Shown: positions 1-5,627, counted from the first letter of the stretch. The stretch: DNA of 8,973 nt from Peptococcaceae bacterium (GCA_900756555.1 CAAEKP010000151.1:1-8973), one strand, 5' to 3'. The notes: generated by a model from the sequence alone, not told the origin. A program made the numbers and translations.

Positions 1-1
1 C

Positions 2-91
2 ACCGGCACTATTACGATTCCGCTGATGAAAAAGACCGGCTACAAGTCAGAGTTTGCCGCTGCGGTGGAAGCGGTGGCCATATTCATGTAA
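2..91 (+). pseudogene. Internal fragment of a TRAP transporter fused permease, broken at about base 79
   Basis: Reading from base 2 on the plus strand gives TGTITIPLMKKTGYKSEFAA, then AVEAVA, then I-F-M and a stop at 89-91. The stretch from TGTITIPLMK to VEAVA is the highly conserved core of TRAP transporter 4TM/12TM fused permeases, which import organic acids with a periplasmic or lipoprotein binding partner; in intact members it continues S-T-G-G-Q. Here the match stops after A at base 79, where the sequence turns into the reverse strand of a nuclease gene. The N-terminal part lies outside the window and the C-terminal part is missing. Recognition is from memory of the family motif. The fragment is the only plus-strand coding sequence I support. 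Whether the gene is truly broken or artificially joined cannot be decided here. Confidence 0.75.
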
Positions 92-534
92 CGGGTGCCG
101 GTTATCAAGTTTTCTTTGTTGGCGTTTTCCCCGGTTAACTGATAGCCAATTAAATGACAACGGTTATACAGATACTTACCATCCACAATATCGTATTTCA
201 CTGTCTGCCAGCCGCTGGGCTTAATCTGCCCAATACTGCCCCGTTCCTCTGTGGGCATTAAATCCTGCCCCACATTGGCCATGGCTACACCGCAACGTCC
301 CAGGCTATCCAGTTCACTGTACATTTCATACGAATAGGTCACGAAGTCTGTCTGACTGAAATTCGGCACATTATTGTTTAATACCGCATAAGGCGCACCA
401 TCATAAGCGCCCGCCGTATCACCAGATGATGAAGTGCCGCCCTGCATATCCGCACAGCCAGCCGCAGTCAGCATACAGCAAACCAACAGTAATGCTGTCA
501 GCCAGAATAATATTCTTTTATCCTTCAATTTCAT
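40..534 (-). CDS. DNA/RNA non-specific endonuclease lipoprotein, C-terminally truncated
   Basis: The 164-residue frame begins with a lipoprotein-type signal (hydrophobic core about residues 8-25, Cys27 in AAGC), so the enzyme would act outside the membrane. Residues 48-151 match the NUC-type DNA/RNA non-specific endonuclease (DNA-entry nuclease) family: PYAVLNNNVP, LGRCGVAMANVG, RGSIGQIKPSGW, then NRCHLIGYQLTGENANKENL with the presumed catalytic His127 and metal-binding Asn residues, and GTRYMN at 146-151. Intact relatives continue for roughly another hundred residues after RYMN(V/I)EGM. Here residues 152-164 are instead the antisense of a TRAP permease gene and end at a chance stop. The gene is therefore truncated at about base 80-82, and its folded ββα-metal domain is probably incomplete. 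The start lies 3 nt after the upstream gene's stop, whose last codons supply GGGAGA as ribosome site. Confidence 0.85.
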   Translation of the reverse strand: MKLKDKRILFWLTALLLVCCMLTAAGCADMQGGTSSSGDTAGAYDGAPYAVLNNNVPNFSQTDFVTYSYEMYSELDSLGRCGVAMANVGQDLMPTEERGSIGQIKPSGWQTVKYDIVDGKYLYNRCHLIGYQLTGENANKENLITGTRYMNMATASTAAANSDL

Positions 535-537
535 CTT

Positions 538-945
538 TTATCTTCTCCCGTAAACTTCTTTGCTAATTTTCCCGTGGGAATGGCCTGCCAGTTCTGTGGT
601 AGAAAGCAGCTGCCAATCCGCTAAATCCACATCAAAATAAGTATCTGCCGGATACTTTTGATTCCAGCGATAAAGTATCACCTGTTCAATTTCATCGCTC
701 GCTTCCGGCAACGCCACATTCTCTACAAAACACCATTGCCCAGCCTCTGCCTGCCGCAAAAAATCTTCCGCCACCTGTATTTTTCTCTGTGGCAAATCTG
801 CAAACAACGGTGCTGAATATGAATTCATCCACAAACGTGTCGGGCAAGTATTCAAGACATCCTGGCAAACCACTATATCCCGACTCACCCGTCGCTTATT
901 AAACAACATACCGTTCCTGTCTTCCACACATGCAACAATAATCAT
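538..945 (-). CDS. Conserved protein of unknown function, 135 aa, paired with the nuclease
   Basis: The 135-residue soluble protein has no signal peptide or membrane segment. It starts at ATG 945 behind a perfect AGGAGG (956-951, 5-nt spacing). Features seen are an N-terminal beta-strand-like MIIVACVEDRNGMLFNKRR, then RLWMNSYSAPLF (38-49), QWCFVENVALP (70-80), IEQVILYRWNQKYPADTYFD (86-105) and a C-terminal AGHSHGKISKEVYGR. I recall this pattern from small proteins of gut Clostridia that are often found beside DNA/RNA non-specific endonuclease genes. Some carry a 'ribonuclease Z' label, but no metallo-beta-lactamase HxHxDH motif is visible here, so I would not use that name. It ends 3 nt before the nuclease start, so the two are co-transcribed. 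A role as an intracellular partner or inhibitor of the secreted nuclease is conceivable, but only from position. Confidence 0.8.
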   Translation of the reverse strand: MIIVACVEDRNGMLFNKRRVSRDIVVCQDVLNTCPTRLWMNSYSAPLFADLPQRKIQVAEDFLRQAEAGQWCFVENVALPEASDEIEQVILYRWNQKYPADTYFDVDLADWQLLSTTELAGHSHGKISKEVYGRR

Positions 946-968
946 GTCATCCTCCTGTATTTGTCAAA

Positions 969-983
969 TTGCATATTATGCAA
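969..983. promoter_or_regulatory. Perfect palindrome at the transcription start, possible operator
   Basis: TTGCATAATATGCAA is a perfect inverted repeat with 7-bp arms around one central base. It begins 5 bases after the -10 box at 994-989 and so overlaps the predicted start of transcription, a position typical for a repressor operator. The bound protein is not recognisable from the motif. Confidence 0.4.
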
Positions 984-988
984 GATTA

Positions 989-1017
989 ATTATAGCACAA
1001 AAGCAATGTTATGGGAA
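989..1017 (-). promoter_or_regulatory. Sigma-A type promoter of the unknown-protein/nuclease unit
   Basis: On the minus strand there is a perfect TATAAT at 994-989 with an extended -10 TG one base upstream (TGCTATAAT). A weak -35, TTCCCA, lies 17 bp away at 1017-1012. The predicted start near 982 gives a leader of about 37 nt before the ATG at 945. No gene lies between this promoter and the tRNA terminator at 1111. Confidence 0.6.
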
Positions 1018-1110
1018 TATTCGTTCGTGAAATTGGATAAAAAATACGCCTAACGCATTGTCTGATTGTAAACTGTCATCTTTATTGTGTCTCGCTTTTT
1101 AAGACAAAGC

Positions 1111-1148
1111 AAAAACCCCAGCAACTTATCTTCATAAGTTACTGGGGT
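1111..1148 (-). terminator. Intrinsic terminator of the tRNA operon
   Basis: On the minus strand a 15-bp stem, 1148-1134 with 1129-1115 (one G-T pair), closes a GAAG loop and is followed by TTTTT. It lies 11 nt after the end of tRNA-Leu. Plus-strand transcription meets no T-run on the far side, so it works one way only. Confidence 0.9.
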
Positions 1149-1159
1149 CTTCATCAAGA

Positions 1160-1245
1160 TGCCCGAGACCGGAATCGAACCGGTACGAAGTTTTAGCTTC
1201 GCAGGATTTTAAGTCCTGTGCGTCTGCCAGTTCCGCCACTCGGGC
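1160..1245 (-). tRNA. tRNA-Leu (anticodon UAA)
   Basis: The minus strand folds as a class II tRNA: acceptor GCCCGAG/CTCGGGC with discriminator A at 1160, a Leu-type D arm (GGCGGAACTGGCAGACGC), anticodon stem CAGGA/TCCTG around CTTAAAA (anticodon TAA at 1211-1209), a long variable arm CGAAG/CTTCG, and T arm ACCGG-TTCGATT-CCGGT. The 3' CCA is not encoded, so CCA-adding enzyme is needed. It reads UUA and UUG leucine codons. It lies one nucleotide after tRNA-Cys. Confidence 0.97.
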
Positions 1246-1246
1246 A

Positions 1247-1321
1247 TGGAGGCGACATCCAGATTTGAACTGGAGCATAAAGGATTTGCAGTCCTCTGCC
1301 TTACCGCTTGGCTATGTCGCC
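1247..1321 (-). tRNA. tRNA-Cys (anticodon GCA), CCA encoded
   Basis: The minus strand gives acceptor GGCGACA/TGTCGCC, discriminator U (usual for tRNA-Cys) and an encoded CCA at 1249-1247. The anticodon loop CTGCAAA sits between AGGA and TCCT, with anticodon GCA at 1289-1287. The T arm is CCAG-TTCAAAT-CTGG. It is the first gene after the promoter at 1370-1342, and the primary transcript needs 5' and 3' processing. Confidence 0.97.
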
Positions 1322-1341
1322 GAACCAACTGACATTTATAG

Positions 1342-1370
1342 ATTATATCAGGGGTCCTTTAAACTGTCAA
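1342..1370 (-). promoter_or_regulatory. Perfect consensus promoter of the tRNA operon
   Basis: On the minus strand TTGACA (1370-1365), a 17-bp spacer and TATAAT (1347-1342) match the sigma-A consensus at every position, as expected for strongly expressed stable RNA. The start near 1335 leaves about 14 nt of 5' leader before tRNA-Cys. The -35 box begins only 18 bases after the comEA stop codon. Confidence 0.93.
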
Positions 1371-1388
1371 CACTTTTTTAAAACTTTT

Positions 1389-1961
1389 TTAAATTTTTAT
1401 TTTGTCTTTTATCTGCGAAAAAATTGCCTCTCCAATCCCGTTCACTTGCTGAATTTCTTCTACTGTTTGAAAGCCGTTGTTCTCTGTCCGATAGTCTACA
1501 ATTGCCTGAGCTTTTACTTGCCCAATCCCCGGCAATGACATTAACTGCTGCAAATTCGCCTGATTTAAGTCCACGCAATCCTCTGTAACTGCCGTAGTAA
1601 CTGAAGCCGTCTGCTCTGTTTCCTGCACGGACGGCACAACAATTTTTTGTCCATCGGTCAATAAAGCTGCCCTGTTCAGAGCGTCAAGATCTGAATCCTC
1701 CACAACACCTGCCAGCTGCAAAGCGTCCTCTACCCTCTGCCCTTCTTGCAATTGATATACTCCTGGCTCTGCCACGGCACCAGCTACATGAACGATAATC
1801 TGCTGCGGCACTGGATTGGACAAAGCAGAAACATCCGCATCTGTATAAAATGCTTCCGTTTCTTGCTCTGTCCCTGCTTCTGGTAACAAACGCCCTAGCC
1901 ATACAGTAAACAATAGCACTATTATCCCCACAGCAATGATACGCCGTTTAAGATTTGTCAC
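1389..1961 (-). CDS. comEA: ComEA, membrane-anchored DNA receptor of competence
   Basis: I choose the GTG at 1961 (GGGGGA ribosome site 5 nt upstream), giving 190 residues that begin directly with a positively charged segment and one membrane helix (about 9-26). Residues 54-112 form an SLBB-like domain (IIVHVAGAVAEPGVYQLQEG). Residues 129-190 hold the paired helix-hairpin-helix motifs (DLNQANLQQLMSLPGIGQVK, then VEEIQQVNGIGEAIFSQIK). Proteins of this layout bind double-stranded DNA at the cell surface and pass it to the ComEC channel. Length and domain order are normal for Gram-positive ComEA. The gene overlaps the end of the lipoprotein gene by 14 bases, suggesting translational coupling. 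ComEC and ComEB do not follow; two tRNA genes do. I see no terminator between its stop and the tRNA promoter. The frame is open up to 2066, but the extra residues have no domain features. Confidence 0.9.
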   Translation of the reverse strand: MTNLKRRIIAVGIIVLLFTVWLGRLLPEAGTEQETEAFYTDADVSALSNPVPQQIIVHVAGAVAEPGVYQLQEGQRVEDALQLAGVVEDSDLDALNRAALLTDGQKIVVPSVQETEQTASVTTAVTEDCVDLNQANLQQLMSLPGIGQVKAQAIVDYRTENNGFQTVEEIQQVNGIGEAIFSQIKDKIKI

Positions 1962-3417
1962 TGTAGTCCCCCGTTTCAAAATGCAGTACATACCAGATAT
2001 GATTATGCTCGACAAGCTGCACCACCATCTGTTGCTGTATTTGTTGCTGCTGATTGTTAAAACCATTCAAGGCAATCAGACAAAGCCGTCCCTGTTCATT
2101 TTCTTCCATCATCAACAACCGCGCGCTATAAGTGAGACGAATATCGTCACTTCCTGACCCTGCGGGAATCTGAGTCAGGCCTTCTAAATTAGCGTAAAAC
2201 TGTTCTTGCTCCTGCTGAGATACCTGTTGTCCTAAAGCCAGTTCTGCGTAGATGCTGCTGGCACCTCGCAAAGTTTTTTCCAGCTTATCTTCCTGGCTTG
2301 GCGCAACGCCCCGTTGTTTGACGCGCTGACTGAAATTGATAACCTCCTGTTCAGGCCCACTGCTATAACCAATAGTGCCATCTTCACTGAGCAGTATACT
2401 GCTGCCGGATACAAGCCACTCCTTAATTGCTGCCCCTTCACTATCCACCAAATGCAATACATATTGATTTTTAGTGCGACTTTCGGCGGCAGTCACAAAA
2501 ATACTATTCCCACCAGCCACAAATTTAGCATCATATACATACTGATCCGTCAATGATACACTTTTGCTGACCTGGTTCACATTGGCAATGTAAGTTAAGC
2601 CAAAGTTATCTTCTCCGCTCAACAATACACTGCGCTGGTAATGGTCACGATAGCTGCCCTTGCCCACTACCTTTACTGTTTCTTTTTCTTCATTGGAAAT
2701 CACTGTGTAAATACTCTCGTGATTGTCATCATCCATACCCCAGCGCGTCCCGTAAAAATAGGTATCATCCAATCGTGCCTTATAGTATAACCGCTCCGCT
2801 GTTTCATATAATTCTGCCTTTTTCTTGGGCTCTATATAATACAGCAATCCTACTGAATTATACGGCTGCTCCAGATACAATTTTCGACTTTCCAACGGTG
2901 ACCAGAAAAAAGCAGACACTGCCTCAGAAGCCAAATCTTCCTCCAACATCGTTTTCTTTTTTTCTGTATCATAAACAGTCAGCATATTCTCACCGCAAAA
3001 GGCCACCATCTGCTCATTTGGATTCCAACCTATTTTTGTGATAAATGGTCGATGTTCAGCAATTAATTGCACGGTCTTTGCATTTTGATCGGCCACATAA
3101 AGATTAACCAGCACACGGCCGGGCCCTTTTAAAACAGCAATATCCTGCTCTGGCACCAATTCTTCATAAAAAATCAACTGCCCATCAGCACTAGCAGTCA
3201 AAAATAACTGCCCTGCGGCTAATTTGGACTGATAACGGTTTTCATCCTCAAACGGCGTTGTATTCTCAATGTCCAGCCAGCCAACCACTGTATCCTCTTC
3301 CAGTTTGCCGCCTTGTTCTACAACATATACTTGATTATCTTGAAAATTTTCTCCACCGCAGGCAGTCAGTCCTAAGGTTATTATCAACAACAGACATAAT
3401 CCAATTTTGCAACGCAT
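1948..3417 (-). CDS. Propeller-like surface lipoprotein of unknown function
   Basis: The 489-residue protein opens with a clear lipoprotein signal (hydrophobic 5-18, LTAC with Cys20), so it is tethered outside the membrane. Residues about 65-350 are beta-rich with blade-like pieces such as KIGWNPNEQMVAF (128-140) followed by TVYDTEKKK, AFFWSPLESRKLYLE (169-183) and ILLSEDGTIGYSSG (341-354), which suggest a degenerate WD40/TolB-like beta-propeller. The C-terminus (about 385-482) has an alpha-then-beta pattern ending MVVQLVEHNHIWYVLHFETGDY, reminiscent of NTF2-like domains, with a Gln-rich patch NNQQQQIQQQ at 454-463. I do not recognise a named family. Its start has GAGGTG 5 nt upstream. It lies 67 bases after the LRR gene without a visible terminator and overlaps comEA, so the three probably form an operon. 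Confidence 0.8.
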   Translation of the reverse strand: MRCKIGLCLLLIITLGLTACGGENFQDNQVYVVEQGGKLEEDTVVGWLDIENTTPFEDENRYQSKLAAGQLFLTASADGQLIFYEELVPEQDIAVLKGPGRVLVNLYVADQNAKTVQLIAEHRPFITKIGWNPNEQMVAFCGENMLTVYDTEKKKTMLEEDLASEAVSAFFWSPLESRKLYLEQPYNSVGLLYYIEPKKKAELYETAERLYYKARLDDTYFYGTRWGMDDDNHESIYTVISNEEKETVKVVGKGSYRDHYQRSVLLSGEDNFGLTYIANVNQVSKSVSLTDQYVYDAKFVAGGNSIFVTAAESRTKNQYVLHLVDSEGAAIKEWLVSGSSILLSEDGTIGYSSGPEQEVINFSQRVKQRGVAPSQEDKLEKTLRGASSIYAELALGQQVSQQEQEQFYANLEGLTQIPAGSGSDDIRLTYSARLLMMEENEQGRLCLIALNGFNNQQQQIQQQMVVQLVEHNHIWYVLHFETGDYSDKS

Positions 3418-3428
3418 CGCATCACCTC

Positions 3429-3460
3429 AAAAGATTATCATTTTTGATACTTTATCTTTT
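3429..3460 (-). repeat. AT-rich hairpin upstream of the lipoprotein ribosome site
   Basis: On the minus strand AAAAGAT (3460-3454) pairs with ATCTTTT, and inside it TATCA pairs with TGATA around AAAA, leaving an AAAG bulge. The structure ends exactly where the GAGGTG ribosome site begins. It has too little GC to be a terminator; it may affect mRNA stability or translation, or be a DNA palindrome. Confidence 0.3.
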
Positions 3461-3484
3461 ATAATAAAAACTCCTCACTCCAAA

Positions 3485-5290
3485 TTACACCGTCCGGGTG
3501 ATAAAATCCTGCAAAAGTACCGCTGCTTCTCCCCGATCTAACGGCTTTTGCGCAAAAAACGGCGGTGGACATATCCCATCATCTAACGCAGCTAACTGAC
3601 ACAAACAACGCTGAAAATCCTGACCACATATCACCGCTTCAGGCGCTGCATCTGCGGCAAACATCTGTCGGTTTTTCGCCCACTGCCAATCAATAATATA
3701 CCAGCTACCACCACCACTAACAGCAGCAATTTCTTTTGTTGGCGCTAATCGATGCAGCACAGTCGCCGCCATTGCGTTGGTAAATGGAGCATCTGGCGCT
3801 ATTTTTCCTGATTCTACGCCGCGCAGCAGATCTCGCTGTGCAGCAAACTGCAACGCCCGCTGATAAGGATGCTGCTGCCAATCTGAGAATTGAGGCTTCG
3901 GCTGGCTCCAGTCATAACAAATCGTCTTTTCATCATCCCCTGAAGCCGACGGACGAAACTTTAATTGTTGGTCCCGTACCGCACACCAACTTACAACGTG
4001 TTTTTTACTATTTTGCTGAACTGTTACCACCGCATCTACTGGTACAAACTGTGCCCAAATTTCCTGTCCCGAAAAATTCTGCCGCCGTGCTCTCTGCCGA
4101 CAACCATCACTCCACTGCCAGAACGCGTAGTTTTCCACAGGAACGGCTAATATTGTTTCACCAGTCCGAATTACTTCTCCACCTTGTTCTGCTTTAAAAA
4201 TTGATTTTACAGGTTTACTGTCGGTTATCCAATCTGCCCATTGCAGTCCAGATTCTGTAGTGCTGTCTTCGATAATCGGAGGTACGGGTTCTTCTGGCTC
4301 GGGTACCTCACCATCCCCGCCTGCATCTGGATTCTCCGGTTCTGGTACTTCACCATCCCCGCCTGCGTCTGGATTTTCCGGTTCCGGCACCTCACCATCT
4401 CCTCCTGCATCCGGGTTCTCTGGCTCCGGCACCTCACCATCTCCTCCTGCATCCGGGTTCTCTGGCTCCGGTACTTCACCATCCCCGCCTGTGTCTGGAT
4501 TCTCCGGTTCAGATAAATTGATAATCTGAATTTCTTTTCCAACAAAATAATCAGCAACAATAGCAGCAACTGTGTCATTTGGCACCACTATCTCCCGTAG
4601 CCGCGGGCAACTGAAAAAGGCATCGGAAGCTATAGAAAGCTGTTCTGTCTCATGCAAAATCGTTATCCGCTGCAAATTACTACAGCCAAAAAAGGTTTTA
4701 CTTTGAATGGTACTGACTCCCGCAGGCAAACTTATTTCTGCCAAACTGGTACATCGCTGAAAGGCACCGCTGCCCAAAACAGTCAGTTGTGATGGCAAGG
4801 TAATTTCCTGCAAATTGCTGCAACCTGAAAAAATTTTCCCACCTAGCACAGTTAATTCTGACGGCAAATCAATCTGTCGCAGACTGCTGCACTGTTGAAA
4901 GGCACCCGTACCCAGCAGGGTTAATCCAGACGGCAGATTAATGGTTTCCAGCGAAGTACACCCTTGAAAAGCCGACCGATGGATAACATTAATCTCCGCA
5001 GGCAATTGTATTGTTTTGATTGTCTGCTGATTCAGAAACGCACTGCCGCTGATGGAAGTGACCCGATACAGCCCGTCCTCCAGCCATACTTGTTCAGGAA
5101 TTGTCACACTTGTCTGTCCTGTCCCATCATACTGTTTCAGTGTAGCCTCTTCCGCATTAATTTTCATATACTGCCCGGCTTCAGCCTGTTCGGCACCATA
5201 AGTAATCTGAAGCGGTAGAAAAAATGTTGTTAACAATAAAATGATGCTGACAATCTGCTGCTTTTCTCCTTTTTGCTTGTTTTTTCGCAT
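3485..5290 (-). CDS. Secreted BspA-like leucine-rich-repeat protein with SLH-like C-terminal repeats
   Basis: The 601-residue protein starts at ATG 5290 behind AGGAGG (5304-5299, 8-nt spacing). Residues 1-33 are a Sec signal peptide (KNKQKGEK, hydrophobic 13-30, probable cleavage after YGA). Residues about 75-240 are BspA-type LRR_5 repeats of roughly 23 residues with the pattern LPxxLTxLGxxAFxxCxSLxxI. Residues 261-330 are five 14-residue EPENPDxGGDGEVP linker repeats. Residues about 365-420 (GGEVIRTGETILAVPVENYA, then FWQWSDG) resemble a bacterial-repeat/InlB B-type domain. Residues about 474-600 look like two to three degenerate SLH motifs (ALQFAAQRDLLRGVESGKIA; WQWAKNRQMFAAD; LDRGEAAVLLQDF), which normally bind pyruvylated cell-wall polymers. 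The likely role is a surface-attached adhesin or interaction protein. The ligand is unknown. Confidence 0.88.
   Translation of the reverse strand: MRKNKQKGEKQQIVSIILLLTTFFLPLQITYGAEQAEAGQYMKINAEEATLKQYDGTGQTSVTIPEQVWLEDGLYRVTSISGSAFLNQQTIKTIQLPAEINVIHRSAFQGCTSLETINLPSGLTLLGTGAFQQCSSLRQIDLPSELTVLGGKIFSGCSNLQEITLPSQLTVLGSGAFQRCTSLAEISLPAGVSTIQSKTFFGCSNLQRITILHETEQLSIASDAFFSCPRLREIVVPNDTVAAIVADYFVGKEIQIINLSEPENPDTGGDGEVPEPENPDAGGDGEVPEPENPDAGGDGEVPEPENPDAGGDGEVPEPENPDAGGDGEVPEPEEPVPPIIEDSTTESGLQWADWITDSKPVKSIFKAEQGGEVIRTGETILAVPVENYAFWQWSDGCRQRARRQNFSGQEIWAQFVPVDAVVTVQQNSKKHVVSWCAVRDQQLKFRPSASGDDEKTICYDWSQPKPQFSDWQQHPYQRALQFAAQRDLLRGVESGKIAPDAPFTNAMAATVLHRLAPTKEIAAVSGGGSWYIIDWQWAKNRQMFAADAAPEAVICGQDFQRCLCQLAALDDGICPPPFFAQKPLDRGEAAVLLQDFITRTV
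4302..4511 (-). repeat. Five tandem 42-bp repeats encoding EPENPDxGGDGEVP
   Basis: Five units of exactly 42 bp lie in frame within the LRR gene. Units three and four (4386-4469) are identical base for base, while the others differ at synonymous positions and at one Ala/Thr codon. They encode an acidic, proline- and glycine-rich flexible linker between the LRR domain and the C-terminal domains. The repeat also leaves the other frames open, which produces spurious reading frames on both strands. Confidence 0.95.
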
Positions 5291-5331
5291 AGCTGTTTCC
5301 TCCTAATTTCCATAATATTCTGCTTGCATTT

Positions 5332-5360
5332 AAATTACCACAATATTCCACCAGCAGCAA
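5332..5360 (-). promoter_or_regulatory. Candidate promoter of the LRR gene
   Basis: TTGCTG (5360-5355) and TAATTT (5337-5332) are separated by 17 bp on the minus strand. Each matches the consensus in only four of six positions, which would fit a promoter needing an activator. The start would be near 5325, 35 nt ahead of the ATG. One TTGTCGAAACA site lies 6 bp upstream of the -35. Confidence 0.35.
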
Positions 5361-5366
5361 TAAAAA

Positions 5367-5377
5367 TGTTTCGACAA
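5367..5377 (-). promoter_or_regulatory. Spo0A-box-like site, proximal copy
   Basis: TTGTCGAAACA on the minus strand contains TGTCGAA, the core of the 0A box (TGNCGAA) bound by Spo0A. It also sits in a short inverted repeat, TGTTT-GTCG-AAACA (5380-5367). It lies directly upstream of the candidate -35 of the LRR gene. Confidence 0.4.
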
Positions 5378-5411
5378 ACATCGCAACAAGGATGAACCAA
5401 ACTTTTAGCGT

Positions 5412-5440
5412 AACAATATTGTTCCATTGTTTCGACAATA
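5412..5440 (-). promoter_or_regulatory. Spo0A-box-like site, distal copy, with adjoining palindrome
   Basis: The same TTGTCGAAACA recurs at 5438-5428 in the same orientation, 61 bp from the proximal copy. Here it forms the inverted repeat ATTGT-CGAA-ACAAT. Four bases on lies a perfect 12-bp palindrome, AACAATATTGTT (5423-5412). The crowding of palindromes marks the gap before the LRR gene as regulatory. Confidence 0.4.
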
Positions 5441-5555
5441 ACTGAAAGCCACAACAGAAAATCTTGTTCACTTGTCATTTTTCTGCAAGAAAACAGGTGC
5501 GAAAAACAGCAGTGATTATTTTTCTTTTTTATCAGTTTTTCTTGAAAATTTCCAT

Positions 5556-5590
5556 AAAAAAATCGCCAGACACAGTTCATCTGACGATTT
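5556..5590 (-). terminator. Intrinsic terminator of the tryptophan-transporter operon
   Basis: On the minus strand AAATCGTCAGA (5590-5580) pairs over 11 bp with TCTGGCGATTT (5570-5560, one T-G pair) around a 9-nt loop, and four further T residues follow (the T-run including the stem end is seven). It begins 37 nt after the ATPase stop codon. The remaining gap to the LRR gene (5291-5555) holds the putative regulatory sites and no convincing gene. Confidence 0.9.
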
Positions 5591-5627
5591 CCAATTCACT
5601 ATATATTTTACTATCTACTAAGCTATA

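Noticed and set aside
538..945. Ribonuclease Z annotation for the 135-residue protein
   Set aside because: The protein is far too short and has no HxHxDH metal-binding motif of the metallo-beta-lactamase fold.
1019..1032. LexA-like site near ATTCGTTCGTGAA
   Set aside because: The half-sites do not have the GAAC-N4-GTTC arrangement of Bacillota LexA boxes.
1962..2066. Longer comEA frame starting at 2066
   Set aside because: It would overlap the lipoprotein gene by more than 100 bases, lacks a ribosome site, and puts about 35 unrelated residues before the membrane anchor; GTG 1961 has GGGGGA at a suitable distance.
3461..3489. Separate promoter before the lipoprotein gene (TATTAT at 3466-3461)
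   Set aside because: The -35 position reads TGTAAT, a poor match, and no terminator precedes it, so co-transcription with the LRR gene is simpler.
3784..4197. Plus-strand frame of 137 codons
   Set aside because: It is antisense to the C-terminal domains of the LRR protein, has no ribosome site and an improbable composition.
4302..4511. CRISPR-like array
   Set aside because: The units abut without spacers and encode an in-frame protein linker.
4225..4578. Open frames on both strands through the 42-bp repeats, including a plus-strand SGSGTSPSPPASGF repeat frame
   Set aside because: The repeat length is a multiple of three, so a stop-free unit keeps several frames open. The EPENPD frame belongs to the 601-residue protein with signal peptide and domains; the others have no ribosome site or flanking domains.
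5181..5471. Minus-strand frame running from the gap into the LRR gene start
   Set aside because: It overlaps the LRR start out of frame and lacks a ribosome site; its extension is low-complexity and basic.
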